Part shown: one piece after another, positions 28,330 through 37,326 of the stretch
Layout of the letters: every line of letters begins with the position of its first letter
Position numbering within the stretch: position 1 is the first letter of the stretch
NCBI RefSeq assembly: GCF_024054555.1
Contig: NZ_JAMXLY010000001.1
Location: forward strand, 124,001-188,000
Direction: 5' to 3'
DNA length: 64,000 nucleotides
Origin: Segatella cerevisiae
GTDB taxonomy: Bacteria; Bacteroidota; Bacteroidia; Bacteroidales; Bacteroidaceae
Program-made: the position numbers and the translations under genes
The notes under the pieces: model-generated
What the model was told of the DNA's origin: nothing
Databases searched by the model: none
What the model saw: only the letters and a program-made list of their open reading frames with translations

Positions 28330-28893
28330 ATGATAACATCTCAAAATATCACACAAGTAAGAGCTTTTGCACGGCAAGATGGAGTTTTTCTCTCTGTGTT
28401 GTGGATCGCAGGTTTTCTCTGCACCATGTTGACGACTCAGATGCCTATATTGGCCCCTATCGCAGATCTGGCAGTCCTGGCTACTCCATTCTTTGTCGCT
28501 TTCAGATTGAAAAAATTCCGGGACACCGCCCTTGACGGCGTCATATCCTTCAGGAGAGGATTTCTCTATACGGCAGAAACATTCTTCCATGCAGCTCTCA
28601 TCTTGGGTGTTGTACAATACCTCTATTTCAGATTCGGAGACATCAGCGGGTTCCTGCAACAGTGGAATGAATCGTATTCCGTCGTTGCAAAAGTCTACAA
28701 CCTCAGCGGTACGCAGGCACAACAACTCAAGGATGCCGTCGGCATGATGAGTCCGCTGGCATGGGCATCGATGTTCTTTATCCTTGAACTGTTCGGTGCC
28801 GTGATTGTCAGTCCTATCGTGGCAGCAATCATGGCTCGGCGAATCCCCCGCAAGGACATCCAGAATCAGAAAGACAATTCAGAGAATAATTGA
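28330..28893 (+). CDS. DUF4199-family integral membrane protein
   Basis: A 187-residue protein with four hydrophobic segments (about 20-60, 80-105 and 140-165), typical of the DUF4199 family in Bacteroidetes. The function is unknown. It is 19 bp upstream of a family 2 glycosyltransferase, and this pairing recurs in Bacteroidales from general knowledge, so a role in membrane or glycolipid assembly is possible but not shown. No catalytic motif is visible. Confidence 0.82.
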   Translation: MITSQNITQVRAFARQDGVFLSVLWIAGFLCTMLTTQMPILAPIADLAVLATPFFVAFRLKKFRDTALDGVISFRRGFLYTAETFFHAALILGVVQYLYFRFGDISGFLQQWNESYSVVAKVYNLSGTQAQQLKDAVGMMSPLAWASMFFILELFGAVIVSPIVAAIMARRIPRKDIQNQKDNSENN

Positions 28894-28912
28894 AATCTAC
28901 TTTTTATAAGAA

Positions 28913-29881
28913 ATGAATATATCAGTCATCATACCTCTTTACAACGAAGCAGAATCCCTGCCGGAACTTTACAACTGGATTGTACGGGTCATGGACGCCA
29001 ATCACTATACCTATGAAATCATTTTTATCAATGACGGATCTACAGATGACTCTTGGAAAATCATCCAAAATCTATCTGAGAAGTCTGATAGGGTGAAAGG
29101 GATCAAATTCCGCCGCAATTATGGGAAGAGTGCAGCATTATACTGTGGATTCAAGGCTGCCCAGGGAGATGTCGTCATCACGATGGACGCGGATCTTCAG
29201 GACTCTCCTGACGAAATTCCCGGACTGTACAAGATGATCACTGAAGACAACTATGACATGGTCTCCGGTTACAAGAAGAAACGGTATGATCCGCTCTCGA
29301 AGACCCTGCCTACCAAACTCTTCAATGCGACGGCACGGTGGATCAGTGGCATACACAATCTCCACGACTTCAACTGCGGACTGAAAGCTTATAAGAAAGT
29401 TGTCGTCAAGAATATAGAAGTGTACGGTGAGATGCATCGCTATATCCCCTATCTGGCCAAGAATGCAGGATTTGATAAAATCGGAGAAAGGGTCGTACAT
29501 CATCACGCACGGAAATACGGCAAATCCAAATTCGGGGTCAACAGGTTCTTCAACGGTTACCTCGATTTGCTCACGCTATGGTTCCTGACCAATTTCGGGA
29601 AAAAGCCGATGCATGTCTTCGGATTCCTGGGTTCAATCGTCTTCTTCATCGGTTTTATAGCTCTCATTATCCTGGGAGCTGACAAATTGGTTGCCCTCCA
29701 CTATGGGATATACGGGAACCTGATTACAGAGTCACCCTATTTCTTCATCGCCCTGACGACGATGGTGCTGGGTACACAACTCTTTCTCGCTGGATTTCTG
29801 GGAGACCTGATCAGCCGGCAAAACGAGAGAAGGAACGATTACCAGATCGAGGAAGAAATTCATTTAAATGAAAAAAACTAA
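28913..29881 (+). CDS. Family 2 glycosyltransferase, polyprenyl-phosphate sugar type (GtrB/DPM1-like)
   Basis: The 322-residue protein has a GT-A domain with VIIPLYNEAESLPEL at the start, NDGSTDDSW near 40, and DADLQDSPDEIP near 90 (DxD and the GtrB/DPM1 signature), then two C-terminal membrane helices (about 235-260 and 270-300). Such enzymes transfer a sugar from UDP or GDP to undecaprenyl phosphate at the cytoplasmic face. It is probably cotranscribed with the DUF4199 gene. The sugar cannot be told from the sequence. Confidence 0.92.
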   Translation: MNISVIIPLYNEAESLPELYNWIVRVMDANHYTYEIIFINDGSTDDSWKIIQNLSEKSDRVKGIKFRRNYGKSAALYCGFKAAQGDVVITMDADLQDSPDEIPGLYKMITEDNYDMVSGYKKKRYDPLSKTLPTKLFNATARWISGIHNLHDFNCGLKAYKKVVVKNIEVYGEMHRYIPYLAKNAGFDKIGERVVHHHARKYGKSKFGVNRFFNGYLDLLTLWFLTNFGKKPMHVFGFLGSIVFFIGFIALIILGADKLVALHYGIYGNLITESPYFFIALTTMVLGTQLFLAGFLGDLISRQNERRNDYQIEEEIHLNEKN

Positions 29882-29968
29882 AAGGGAAATAGATCCTACA
29901 GAATATTCCGGGTTGTTCATCATGCCGATGTATTGTGCGAAGGTCGTTTTCTTTTGGAATAATAATTT

Positions 29969-30496
29969 ATGAAAACAAAAAAGAGACAAGGCAAATCAAG
30001 CAAGGAGAAGACGCTCAGAGCCGCTGCCCTGATCATGATACTGGCAGGCATTGTCCTTGCCGGTTGCTCCAGTTTGGATTGCCCATACATGAACAGGGTG
30101 TACACCAAATACCAGTTGGAAGGGGATGTCAAGACCCTTGCTGACACGCTCACGGTCACGACCAGTCGCCTCACCGACGATTCCGACACCATACTGTTGA
30201 ATCAAGCCATAGGTGTAGACAGTTTTGAACTCCCCGTCAGTTATATGGGAGATCAAGATGAATTCCACTTCCATATCAAGAGAGCAGACGGCGAGACCTT
30301 CACCGACACTGTAAAAGTTAAAAAGACGAATCAGACTCACTTCGAATCTGTGGATTGCAACCCCTCGTATTTCCATACACTTACCTCTGTGAGTTATACT
30401 AAACACACCATTGACTCTATTGTCATCCATAACGCTCAAGTGAACTATGATGCTTCACAACCACATTTCTATATTTATTTCCGCTATCACGATTGA
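29969..30496 (+). CDS. DUF6452-family lipoprotein
   Basis: A 175-residue protein with a basic N-terminus, a hydrophobic stretch and a lipobox (VLAGC, Cys about 32), so it is a predicted lipoprotein. The mature part resembles DUF6452 proteins of Bacteroidetes, which are normally encoded next to a DUF6048 gene, as here. The downstream gene starts 50 bp before this one ends, in another frame, which indicates coupling. Function unknown. Confidence 0.8.
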   Translation: MKTKKRQGKSSKEKTLRAAALIMILAGIVLAGCSSLDCPYMNRVYTKYQLEGDVKTLADTLTVTTSRLTDDSDTILLNQAIGVDSFELPVSYMGDQDEFHFHIKRADGETFTDTVKVKKTNQTHFESVDCNPSYFHTLTSVSYTKHTIDSIVIHNAQVNYDASQPHFYIYFRYHD

Positions 30497-31169
30497 CCTG
30501 CTGCTCTTCTGCAGTTGTCCCCTGAATGCTCAGAGGAAGACTCAGGAGCCTAAAAAGCAGACCACGTCACGTACACCTGCGGGATTGAAAAACGACACGA
30601 CAGCTACCTTCAGAAGTTTTGAAGTAACTGTGGATCTTCTGGGGGCTGCTCAAATGTGGCTCAGTGACTACGGTCAGTATGAAGCAGCAGTGAGGGTGGA
30701 CCTCAAAGACAAATACTTTCCCATTATAGAAGTTGGCTATGGAAAGGCTGACGCCAAAGATGTCTCGACCAACCTGCATTACAAGACAGGTGCTCCGTAT
30801 GTCCGCATAGGACTGGATTTCAATATGCTCAAGAACAAGCACGACATCTATCGGTTGTACGGCGGGTTCAGGTATGGCATGACTTCCTACAAATTTGATG
30901 TGACAAGTACCGGTGTGACGGACCCGGTCTGGGGAAATGTCGTACCCTATGAAGCCAAGGATGTCAAAGCCAATTACCAATGGCTAGAGGCAGTGGCAGG
31001 CGTGGATGTCAAGATCTCAGGACCTATCCATTTAGGATGGAGCATCAGATGCAGGCGACGCCTCACTCATAACGACGGGGATATCGGGAACACATGGTAT
31101 GTACCGGGATACGGGAGACAGGGAGGCAGCAGATTGGGAGGCACCTTTAATCTGATATTCCAGTTTTAG
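30447..31169 (+). CDS. DUF6048-family outer-membrane beta-barrel-like protein
   Basis: A 240-residue protein with a signal peptide (hydrophobic residues 8-25, cleavage near LNA-Q). Alternating short beta strands and the terminal aromatic FNLIFQF suggest a small outer-membrane beta barrel. It resembles DUF6048, the usual partner of DUF6452. Translation may begin at the second Met codon (30450). It overlaps the DUF6452 gene by 50 bp and precedes the Crp-family gene by 10 bp, so the three form one operon. Confidence 0.78.
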   Translation: MMLHNHISIFISAITIDLLLFCSCPLNAQRKTQEPKKQTTSRTPAGLKNDTTATFRSFEVTVDLLGAAQMWLSDYGQYEAAVRVDLKDKYFPIIEVGYGKADAKDVSTNLHYKTGAPYVRIGLDFNMLKNKHDIYRLYGGFRYGMTSYKFDVTSTGVTDPVWGNVVPYEAKDVKANYQWLEAVAGVDVKISGPIHLGWSIRCRRRLTHNDGDIGNTWYVPGYGRQGGSRLGGTFNLIFQF

Positions 31170-31179
31170 AAATGATACC

Positions 31180-31932
31180 ATGGCCGAACTAAGAGCATAT
31201 AATCAACTTCTGAAGTTGCCCCTCTTCTTAGGGCTTGGCCGTGAAGACCTCTCGCAGATCATTTCCCATACGCCTTTTGGCTTCGTAAAATACCATAAGG
31301 GAAAAAGGATAATAGAAGAAAATGACGCCTGCGACCAACTCTATTTCTTATTAAACGGCAGTTTGTACACTGAAACTACTGCCGATGATCACAGCTACCG
31401 CTTCATAGAAGAACTGTCAGCTTCGGATGTCTTGCAACCTGAACGGTTGTTCGGACTGCACCAGCGCTTCACGAAAGCCTTCATCAGCAAGACAGAAGTC
31501 AGTTTGATGACATTGGACAAATGTGAAGTCATGAAACTTTCTGAGGAATTCGAGATCTTCCGCCTCAACCTCCTCAATATGATCAGCGCACAAACTCAGA
31601 AACTCTCCAGACGGCCTTGGAAGCAGGCGCCCCATGACCTGACACACCGCATCATCCGATTCTTCGAATCTCACTGCAATCGTCCGGCAGGTCCTAAAAC
31701 CATTTATATCCGGATGATCGACTTGGCGGAAGAACTCAATGAGAATCGGCTGGAAGTGTCACACGCCCTCAATCAACTGGATGCCGAGGGCCTCATCGAA
31801 CTAGGACGCGGAAAAATAGTTATACCTGCACTGGAAAGATTGCTGACCTTGAACAATCCGGGGAACAACGTGCATCATTATCCTGTCGGACAGTCTGTTC
31901 CGCCAATGCCCGTACACGACAACAAAACCTGA
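31180..31932 (+). CDS. Crp/Fnr-family transcriptional regulator
   Basis: A 250-residue protein with an N-terminal cyclic-nucleotide-like domain (about 15-120, with KGKRIIEENDACDQLYFLLNG split by a short loop) and a C-terminal winged helix (about 150-215: DLAEELNENRLEVSHALNQL then GLIELGRGKIVI). The Fnr iron-sulphur cysteines are absent, so oxygen sensing by a cluster is unlikely. It probably regulates its own operon with the two envelope proteins upstream. The effector is unknown. Confidence 0.87.
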   Translation: MAELRAYNQLLKLPLFLGLGREDLSQIISHTPFGFVKYHKGKRIIEENDACDQLYFLLNGSLYTETTADDHSYRFIEELSASDVLQPERLFGLHQRFTKAFISKTEVSLMTLDKCEVMKLSEEFEIFRLNLLNMISAQTQKLSRRPWKQAPHDLTHRIIRFFESHCNRPAGPKTIYIRMIDLAEELNENRLEVSHALNQLDAEGLIELGRGKIVIPALERLLTLNNPGNNVHHYPVGQSVPPMPVHDNKT

Positions 31933-32064
31933 TCCTGACAACAAATTCATTCAACTTTTCTTTCGACTTATCTCGTTTATTCATTTTCCCGCACAGAATG
32001 TACAATTGGGATGAAATAGATGTTAAATTCATCTATTTAATGCGTGTCAAGCAACTATTTTCAC

Positions 32065-32072
32065 TATCTTTG
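32065..32072 (+). promoter_or_regulatory. -7 box for the carboxypeptidase operon
   Basis: TATCTTTG, matching TAnnTTTG, 22 bp before the ATG at 32094. It would serve the overlapping genes up to 36992. Confidence 0.6.
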
Positions 32073-32093
32073 TAACAAAAATAGAGTACGAGC

Positions 32094-34208
32094 ATGACGA
32101 ATGATGATATAGAAAAGAAAAGACACCTGAATCCATTTTTCGCTCCTTATAATACGCCGCATCAGACCGTTCCTTTTAATCTCATTTCTTCAAAAGATTA
32201 TGAAGAAGCTATTTTAGAAGGTATCCGTCGTGAAAATGAGGAAATCGATCAAATCATAAATAATCCAGAGCCACCTACTTTCGAAAATACCCTCGACTGG
32301 GATGACAAGAGCAAGGGAGACCATTACTATGATCTTCTGGACAGGGCGTCTACTGTCTTTTCATGCATGTTGAGTGCTGAAACGAACGACGATCTCGAAG
32401 CGCTCGCACAAAAACTCAGTCCTGCATTGACGAAGCATGCCAATGACGTCAGCCTGAACCAGAAATTATTCGAAAGGACAAAATACGTCTACGACCACCA
32501 CAAAGCGCTCACTACTGAAGAACAAACACTTCTGGACAAGAGTTATGAGGGTTTTGTACGCAGCGGTGCCTTGCTGGACGACAAAGGAAAAGCCCGGTTG
32601 AGAGAACTGACGGAACAATGCAACCTCCTGACCCTCCAATTTTCCAAAAACCTGTTGAAGGAAAACAAGGCCTTTGTCCTCAATATCACTGACAAGAAAG
32701 ACCTCGACGGACTGCCACAGTCTGCCTTGGATGCTGCAGAGCATACGGAAAACGGGAAAAAGGTCTGGACATTCACTCTTGACTATCCCAGTTATTCCCC
32801 GTTCATGACTTACTCGACACGCCGCGAACTCCGTGAGAAGATGTACCGCGCCAAGAATACAGTCTGCACACACGACAATCCGGAGAACAACATCGAGATA
32901 TGCCGCCAAATCGTCAATCTCAGACTGGAGACGGCCCGTCTCCTGGGTTACAAGACTTATGCTGACTATGTTCTCCAAGAGCGTATGGCTGGGGACACTA
33001 AAACAGTTTATCGGCTTTTCGATGACCTGATTTCCGCCTACAAACCTGCCGCTTTAAAAGAAGTGGAGGAGGTGGAATCTATCGCACGCAAGAAAGAAGG
33101 CGCTGATTTCAAATTAGAACCTTGGGATTTCAGTTTCTACTCCCATCAACTTCAGATGGAGCGATACAATCTGGATGCAGAGATGCTCCGCCCCTATTTC
33201 GAATTATCGAGGGTCATAAAGGGCGTCTTTGGACTGGCCACACGCCTGTACGGCATTACCTTCAAGCAAAATACTGCTATTCCTATCTACCATCCCGATG
33301 TGAAAGCCTATGAGGTATTCGACAAGGACGGCAGTTTTCTCGCCGTGCTCTATACCGACTTCCACCCTCGGAAAGGTAAGAAGGAAGGTGCATGGATGAC
33401 AGAATTCCAAGGCCAATGGATCAAGAAGGACGGTACAAATGTCCGTCCTCAGGTCAGTTTGGTCATGAACCTCACAAAACCTGTGGGAGATAAACCTGCC
33501 CTGTTGACGTTGGGAGAAGTGGAGACCTTCCTCCATGAATTCGGGCACGCCCTCCACGGCATGTTCGCCAACACCCGTTTCTCCAGTCTCTCAGGAACAA
33601 ATGTATGGTGGGACTTCGTCGAACTCCCATCACAGTTCATGGAAAACTTTGCCGTAGAGAAGGATTTTCTGAAAACTTTCGCCTTTCATTATAAGACCGG
33701 AGAGCCTATCCCTGACGAACTCATCCAACGCATTATAAAAAGCCGGAACTTCCTGGCCGCTTACAGTTGTATGAGACAGGTCAGTTTCGGACTCCTCGAC
33801 ATGGCCTATTACACGCTGAATAAACCGCTTGAAGGCGATTTCGTCGCATTCGAGAACAAAGCACAGGAACAGGCACGGATTCTGCCCCTGTTACCTGAAG
33901 GTTGCATGACGACACAGTTCTCCCACATCATGTCAGGAGGTTATGCCGCCGGCTATTACAGTTATAAATGGGCTGAGGTCCTCGATGCAGACGCCTTCAG
34001 TGTGTTCAAGAAAAACGGGATCTTCGACCGTACGACGGCCCAACGCTTCCGCGACTGCATCCTGTCAAAGGGAGGCACAGAACATCCGATGACCCTCTAC
34101 AAACGTTTCAGAGGTCAGGAGCCTACTATTGATGCACTCTTGGAACGTAATGGCATCAAGCGTCAGGAGGGTCCTAAGCATCAAGACAATGACACAAGAA
34201 GAAATTAG
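32094..34208 (+). CDS. dcp: M3-family metallopeptidase, dipeptidyl carboxypeptidase-like
   Basis: A 704-residue M3 peptidase. The zinc site FLHEFGHALHG lies near residue 480, with the third ligand Glu in the following VWWDFVELPSQFMENF helix. Length and the long helical N-terminal half match dipeptidyl carboxypeptidase rather than the shorter oligopeptidase F. It would remove C-terminal dipeptides in peptide recycling. No signal peptide is evident, so it is probably cytoplasmic. The last 20 bp overlap the deaminase gene. Confidence 0.93.
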   Translation: MTNDDIEKKRHLNPFFAPYNTPHQTVPFNLISSKDYEEAILEGIRRENEEIDQIINNPEPPTFENTLDWDDKSKGDHYYDLLDRASTVFSCMLSAETNDDLEALAQKLSPALTKHANDVSLNQKLFERTKYVYDHHKALTTEEQTLLDKSYEGFVRSGALLDDKGKARLRELTEQCNLLTLQFSKNLLKENKAFVLNITDKKDLDGLPQSALDAAEHTENGKKVWTFTLDYPSYSPFMTYSTRRELREKMYRAKNTVCTHDNPENNIEICRQIVNLRLETARLLGYKTYADYVLQERMAGDTKTVYRLFDDLISAYKPAALKEVEEVESIARKKEGADFKLEPWDFSFYSHQLQMERYNLDAEMLRPYFELSRVIKGVFGLATRLYGITFKQNTAIPIYHPDVKAYEVFDKDGSFLAVLYTDFHPRKGKKEGAWMTEFQGQWIKKDGTNVRPQVSLVMNLTKPVGDKPALLTLGEVETFLHEFGHALHGMFANTRFSSLSGTNVWWDFVELPSQFMENFAVEKDFLKTFAFHYKTGEPIPDELIQRIIKSRNFLAAYSCMRQVSFGLLDMAYYTLNKPLEGDFVAFENKAQEQARILPLLPEGCMTTQFSHIMSGGYAAGYYSYKWAEVLDADAFSVFKKNGIFDRTTAQRFRDCILSKGGTEHPMTLYKRFRGQEPTIDALLERNGIKRQEGPKHQDNDTRRN

Positions 34209-34692
34209 ACATCAGAAGAAACAACACCTCCTGGACCTGAGGTACCTGCGGATGGCTCGTATCTGGGCAGAAAACAGCTACTGCGAGAGACGTAAAGTCG
34301 GTGCGCTGGTCGTCAAGGACAAGATGATCATCAGCGATGGTTACAACGGTACTCCCAGTGGATTCGAAAATGTCTGTGAGGACTCGAACGGTCTGACCAA
34401 ACCCTATGTGCTCCACGCTGAGGCCAATGCGATCACCAAACTGGCGAGGAGTTCCAACAACAGTGACGGGAGTACCCTGTATGTCACGGCATCACCTTGT
34501 ATCGAATGTGCCAAACTGATCATACAAGCCGGCATAAGAAGGGTTGTCTATGCTGAAAAATATCGCCTTAACGATGGCATCAATCTGCTCACTCGTGCAG
34601 GCGTCAAAGTAGAATACTTGAATCCGGATGAGGAAAAGCAATCCTCTCCACAATCTAATAAGCAACTGTTTACTCATGATGAATGTAAATAA
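34189..34692 (+). CDS. Deoxycytidylate (dCMP) deaminase family protein
   Basis: A 167-residue zinc deaminase with HAEANAI (zinc His and catalytic Glu) and SPCIECAK (two zinc Cys), plus the N-terminal GYNGTPSGFENVCED segment of the dCMP deaminase/ComEB group. It makes dUMP for thymidylate synthesis. The start at 34189 (MTQEEIRHQ) is chosen because the family begins here; a longer frame from 34129 lies inside dcp. It overlaps dcp by 20 bp and the S41 gene by 17 bp. Confidence 0.9.
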   Translation: MTQEEIRHQKKQHLLDLRYLRMARIWAENSYCERRKVGALVVKDKMIISDGYNGTPSGFENVCEDSNGLTKPYVLHAEANAITKLARSSNNSDGSTLYVTASPCIECAKLIIQAGIRRVVYAEKYRLNDGINLLTRAGVKVEYLNPDEEKQSSPQSNKQLFTHDECK

Positions 34693-36451
34693 ATCCAAAC
34701 GTTTCATGCCGATTATTATGGCGGTATGCGTCATTATCGGTATTGTCATCGGCTCGTTCTTCTCCAATCACTTCGGAGGAAACAGACTCAGTATCATCAA
34801 TTCGGGGAGTAACAGACTCAATAACCTGCTCCATATCATTGATGATCAATATGTCGATCCGGTCAACATCGACTCTCTGGTCGATAAAGCCATTCCTGCT
34901 ATCCTTGCCCAATTGGATCCGCACTCTGTCTATATCAGTGCCAAGGATGCCCAGGAAGCCAACGACGACCTCAAAGGTTCTTTCGCAGGAGTCGGCATTG
35001 AATTTACTATCCGGAATGATACCATACACGTAGAGAATGTCATCAAGAACGGCCCTGCTGAACGTGCGGGGATTCTCGCAGGAGACAAGATCGTGCAGGT
35101 CAACAACAAGAACTTCACCGGAAAAGGCGTTACCAATGAGGAGGCCATGCACCGCCTGAAGGGTCCTAAAGATACGAAAGTTGAAATAGGTGTCATCCGT
35201 TTCGGCAGCAAGAAGATCCATCAGTTTACAGTCACTCGTGGCGAGATTCCACAAAAGAGTGTCACCACAACATACATGTTGAATGATGAGACCGGTTATA
35301 TCCGCATCAAGGACTTTGGTGAAACGACCTATCCGGAGACGTTGATCGCCTTGGCCAAACTCTCACAGAAAGGATTCAAGAACTTGGTCATCGATCTGCG
35401 TGACAATACTGGCGGATACCTCGAAAGCGCCGTTCAGATTGCCAATGAGTTCCTGCCGAAAAACAGGCTCATCGTTTATACTGAAGGCAGGAGAAGTCCG
35501 AGACAAGACTACCGAAGCAACGGCAACGGAAGTTATCAGAACATCCCTATGGTTGTCCTCGTCAACGAAGGCACGGCTTCAGCAGCAGAGATCTTCTCGG
35601 GGGCCATGCAGGATAATGACCGTGCGACGATCATCGGCAGAAGGACTTTCGGCAAAGGCTTAGTGCAACAGCAGATTGCCTTCCCTGACGGCAGTATGAT
35701 CCGACTGACAATCGCCCGCTATTATACGCCTTCAGGACGCTGCATACAGAAACCTTACTCCTTGGGAGATGACAAGGATTATGAAGAAGACCTCCTCAAC
35801 CGTTACGAGCATGGCGAATTCTTCTCTCGTGACAGCATCAAGCATCACGGCCCTGCTTACCACACGAGGATCGGACGTGTCGTCTACGGCGGCGGAAGTA
35901 TCACGCCTGACATCTTCGTACCTGAGGATACGACGGGAATGACTTCTTATTTCAAAGAAGCTGCCATGAGCGGACTCATCATGCAGTACGCTTTCACCTA
36001 TACTGACGACAACAGACCGAAACTCAATAATTTCAAGGAAATGCAGGAACTTGCAGACTACCTGGATAGACAAAAACTGGTAGACAAGTTTGCCTCTTAT
36101 GCAGCCTCCAACGGTCTGAAGCGCCGCAACTTACTGATACAAAAGTCGCACAAACTCCTCCAGCGCTACATCAACAGCCGCATCATCTACAACATGCTAG
36201 ATGAAGAGGCTTGGAATGAATACATCAACCAGGATGACCCAGTCATCCGAAAGGCTCTCGAGGTGTTCCGTAACCACGCAGCTTTCCCCAAACGGCCTGT
36301 CGCTCGTCCTAAACGGGCTAAGAAACCTTTGTCCAAAGTTAAAGTAAACGCTAAACAAGCGCGTCCAAGACATAAGGGGAAGATCGCTTCGGCTCCCCTT
36401 ATTCTGAGACCGCAATATATGAACACCTGGAAAGAGCAACCTCATGCTTGA
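34676..36451 (+). CDS. S41-family C-terminal processing peptidase (CtpA-like)
   Basis: A 591-residue protein with an N-terminal signal anchor (FMPIIMAVCVIIGIVIGSF), a PDZ domain (about 85-170, GIEFTIRNDTIHVENV and GDKIVQVNN), and the S41 core with NEGTASAAEIF (the serine) and GKGLVQQQ (the lysine), a Ser-Lys dyad. It is predicted to be periplasmic. The C-terminal tail is long and basic (RPKRAKKPLSK). Start 34676 (or the next ATG, 34679) gives a normal signal anchor; longer readings run into the deaminase gene. Confidence 0.92.
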   Translation: MMNVNKSKRFMPIIMAVCVIIGIVIGSFFSNHFGGNRLSIINSGSNRLNNLLHIIDDQYVDPVNIDSLVDKAIPAILAQLDPHSVYISAKDAQEANDDLKGSFAGVGIEFTIRNDTIHVENVIKNGPAERAGILAGDKIVQVNNKNFTGKGVTNEEAMHRLKGPKDTKVEIGVIRFGSKKIHQFTVTRGEIPQKSVTTTYMLNDETGYIRIKDFGETTYPETLIALAKLSQKGFKNLVIDLRDNTGGYLESAVQIANEFLPKNRLIVYTEGRRSPRQDYRSNGNGSYQNIPMVVLVNEGTASAAEIFSGAMQDNDRATIIGRRTFGKGLVQQQIAFPDGSMIRLTIARYYTPSGRCIQKPYSLGDDKDYEEDLLNRYEHGEFFSRDSIKHHGPAYHTRIGRVVYGGGSITPDIFVPEDTTGMTSYFKEAAMSGLIMQYAFTYTDDNRPKLNNFKEMQELADYLDRQKLVDKFASYAASNGLKRRNLLIQKSHKLLQRYINSRIIYNMLDEEAWNEYINQDDPVIRKALEVFRNHAAFPKRPVARPKRAKKPLSKVKVNAKQARPRHKGKIASAPLILRPQYMNTWKEQPHA

Positions 36452-36992
36452 CAAGCGACAACTCCGGCAATGGATCAGAGAACAGAAAAAGTTGTCTGAT
36501 CCTCTGCTAAGGGAGAGGCAGTCTGAAGCCATTACCCAAACTGTTCTCCATCACCCCCACGTCAGAACAGCAAAAGTGATCCTGCTCTATAAGGCTTTGC
36601 CTGATGAAGTCGAGACCCAAATGCTCCTTGACCAATTGGAAGAAGAGGGGAAAACTGTTCTCCTGCCTGTCGTCATTGGTCCGGACAAACTCGAACTGAG
36701 ACTGTACGAAGGTATTGGAAAGATGCGTGAAGGTACCTACAATATCCAGGAACCAGTGGGAAAAGCTTTCCTGAATTTAGCACAGATAGACACAGCTGTT
36801 GTTCCGGGAATGGCATTCGACAATACCGGCAATCGACTGGGTAGAGGCAGAGGCTATTATGACCGACTCCTCCGGCAAATGCCGAACTGTTATAAAATCG
36901 GCATTTGCTTCGATTTCCAAAAATGTCCTCAGATTCCCATCGATCCCAACGATGTAAGGATGGATGAAGTCATCACTTATTCCCTTTCCTAA
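36444..36992 (+). CDS. fthC: 5-formyltetrahydrofolate cyclo-ligase
   Basis: A 182-residue enzyme that converts 5-formyl-THF to 5,10-methenyl-THF with ATP. Motifs: the N-terminal basic RQWIREQKKLSD, VVPGMAFDNTGNRLGRGRGYYDRLL (split by the ATP site; shown in pieces PGMAFD and GRGRGYYDRLL), and the terminal DVRMDEVITY. It overlaps the S41 gene by 8 bp and is the last gene of the overlapping run that begins with dcp, linking folate and dCMP metabolism by position. Confidence 0.93.
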   Translation: MLDKRQLRQWIREQKKLSDPLLRERQSEAITQTVLHHPHVRTAKVILLYKALPDEVETQMLLDQLEEEGKTVLLPVVIGPDKLELRLYEGIGKMREGTYNIQEPVGKAFLNLAQIDTAVVPGMAFDNTGNRLGRGRGYYDRLLRQMPNCYKIGICFDFQKCPQIPIDPNDVRMDEVITYSLS

Positions 36993-37024
36993 TCCTATAA
37001 GGATAAGGACATTGGGTCTTATTT

Positions 37025-37315
37025 TCAATAAAAATGGATATCGGTAATCACCCTACTGCCGATCTTCGCATTTAATTTTTCCACCAGTGCAGATTTCATC
37101 ATTGATAAATCTGCGGATAGAGCCGGACTGAGTAATTTCACAAACAGCACCTGATTTCGGATAAACAGATGAGCCGTATATTTTTCGATGACGGGCCCGG
37201 TCGTCTTCCCCCACTCATTGATGAGCCTTCGCTGCTGCAGGGGAGTTTCCAGACCGTCCTTGCGGAGCGCCTGACGAATCACATCTTCTACCGATTCCAC
37301 TTTCCTTCTGAACAT
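37025..37315 (-). CDS. DciA-like DUF721 protein
   Basis: A 96-residue DUF721 protein: MFRRKVESVEDVIRQALRKDGLETPLQQ, then W-GKTTGPVIEKYT, then the beta-strand part with LFVKLLSPALSADLSMMK. DUF721 includes DciA, which loads the replicative helicase in bacteria without DnaC. It lies 11 bp downstream of recF on the same strand, a common arrangement in Bacteroidetes. Function by family. Confidence 0.87.
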   Translation of the reverse strand: MFRRKVESVEDVIRQALRKDGLETPLQQRRLINEWGKTTGPVIEKYTAHLFIRNQVLFVKLLSPALSADLSMMKSALVEKLNAKIGSRVITDIHFY

Positions 37316-37326
37316 CTGAAAACCCT

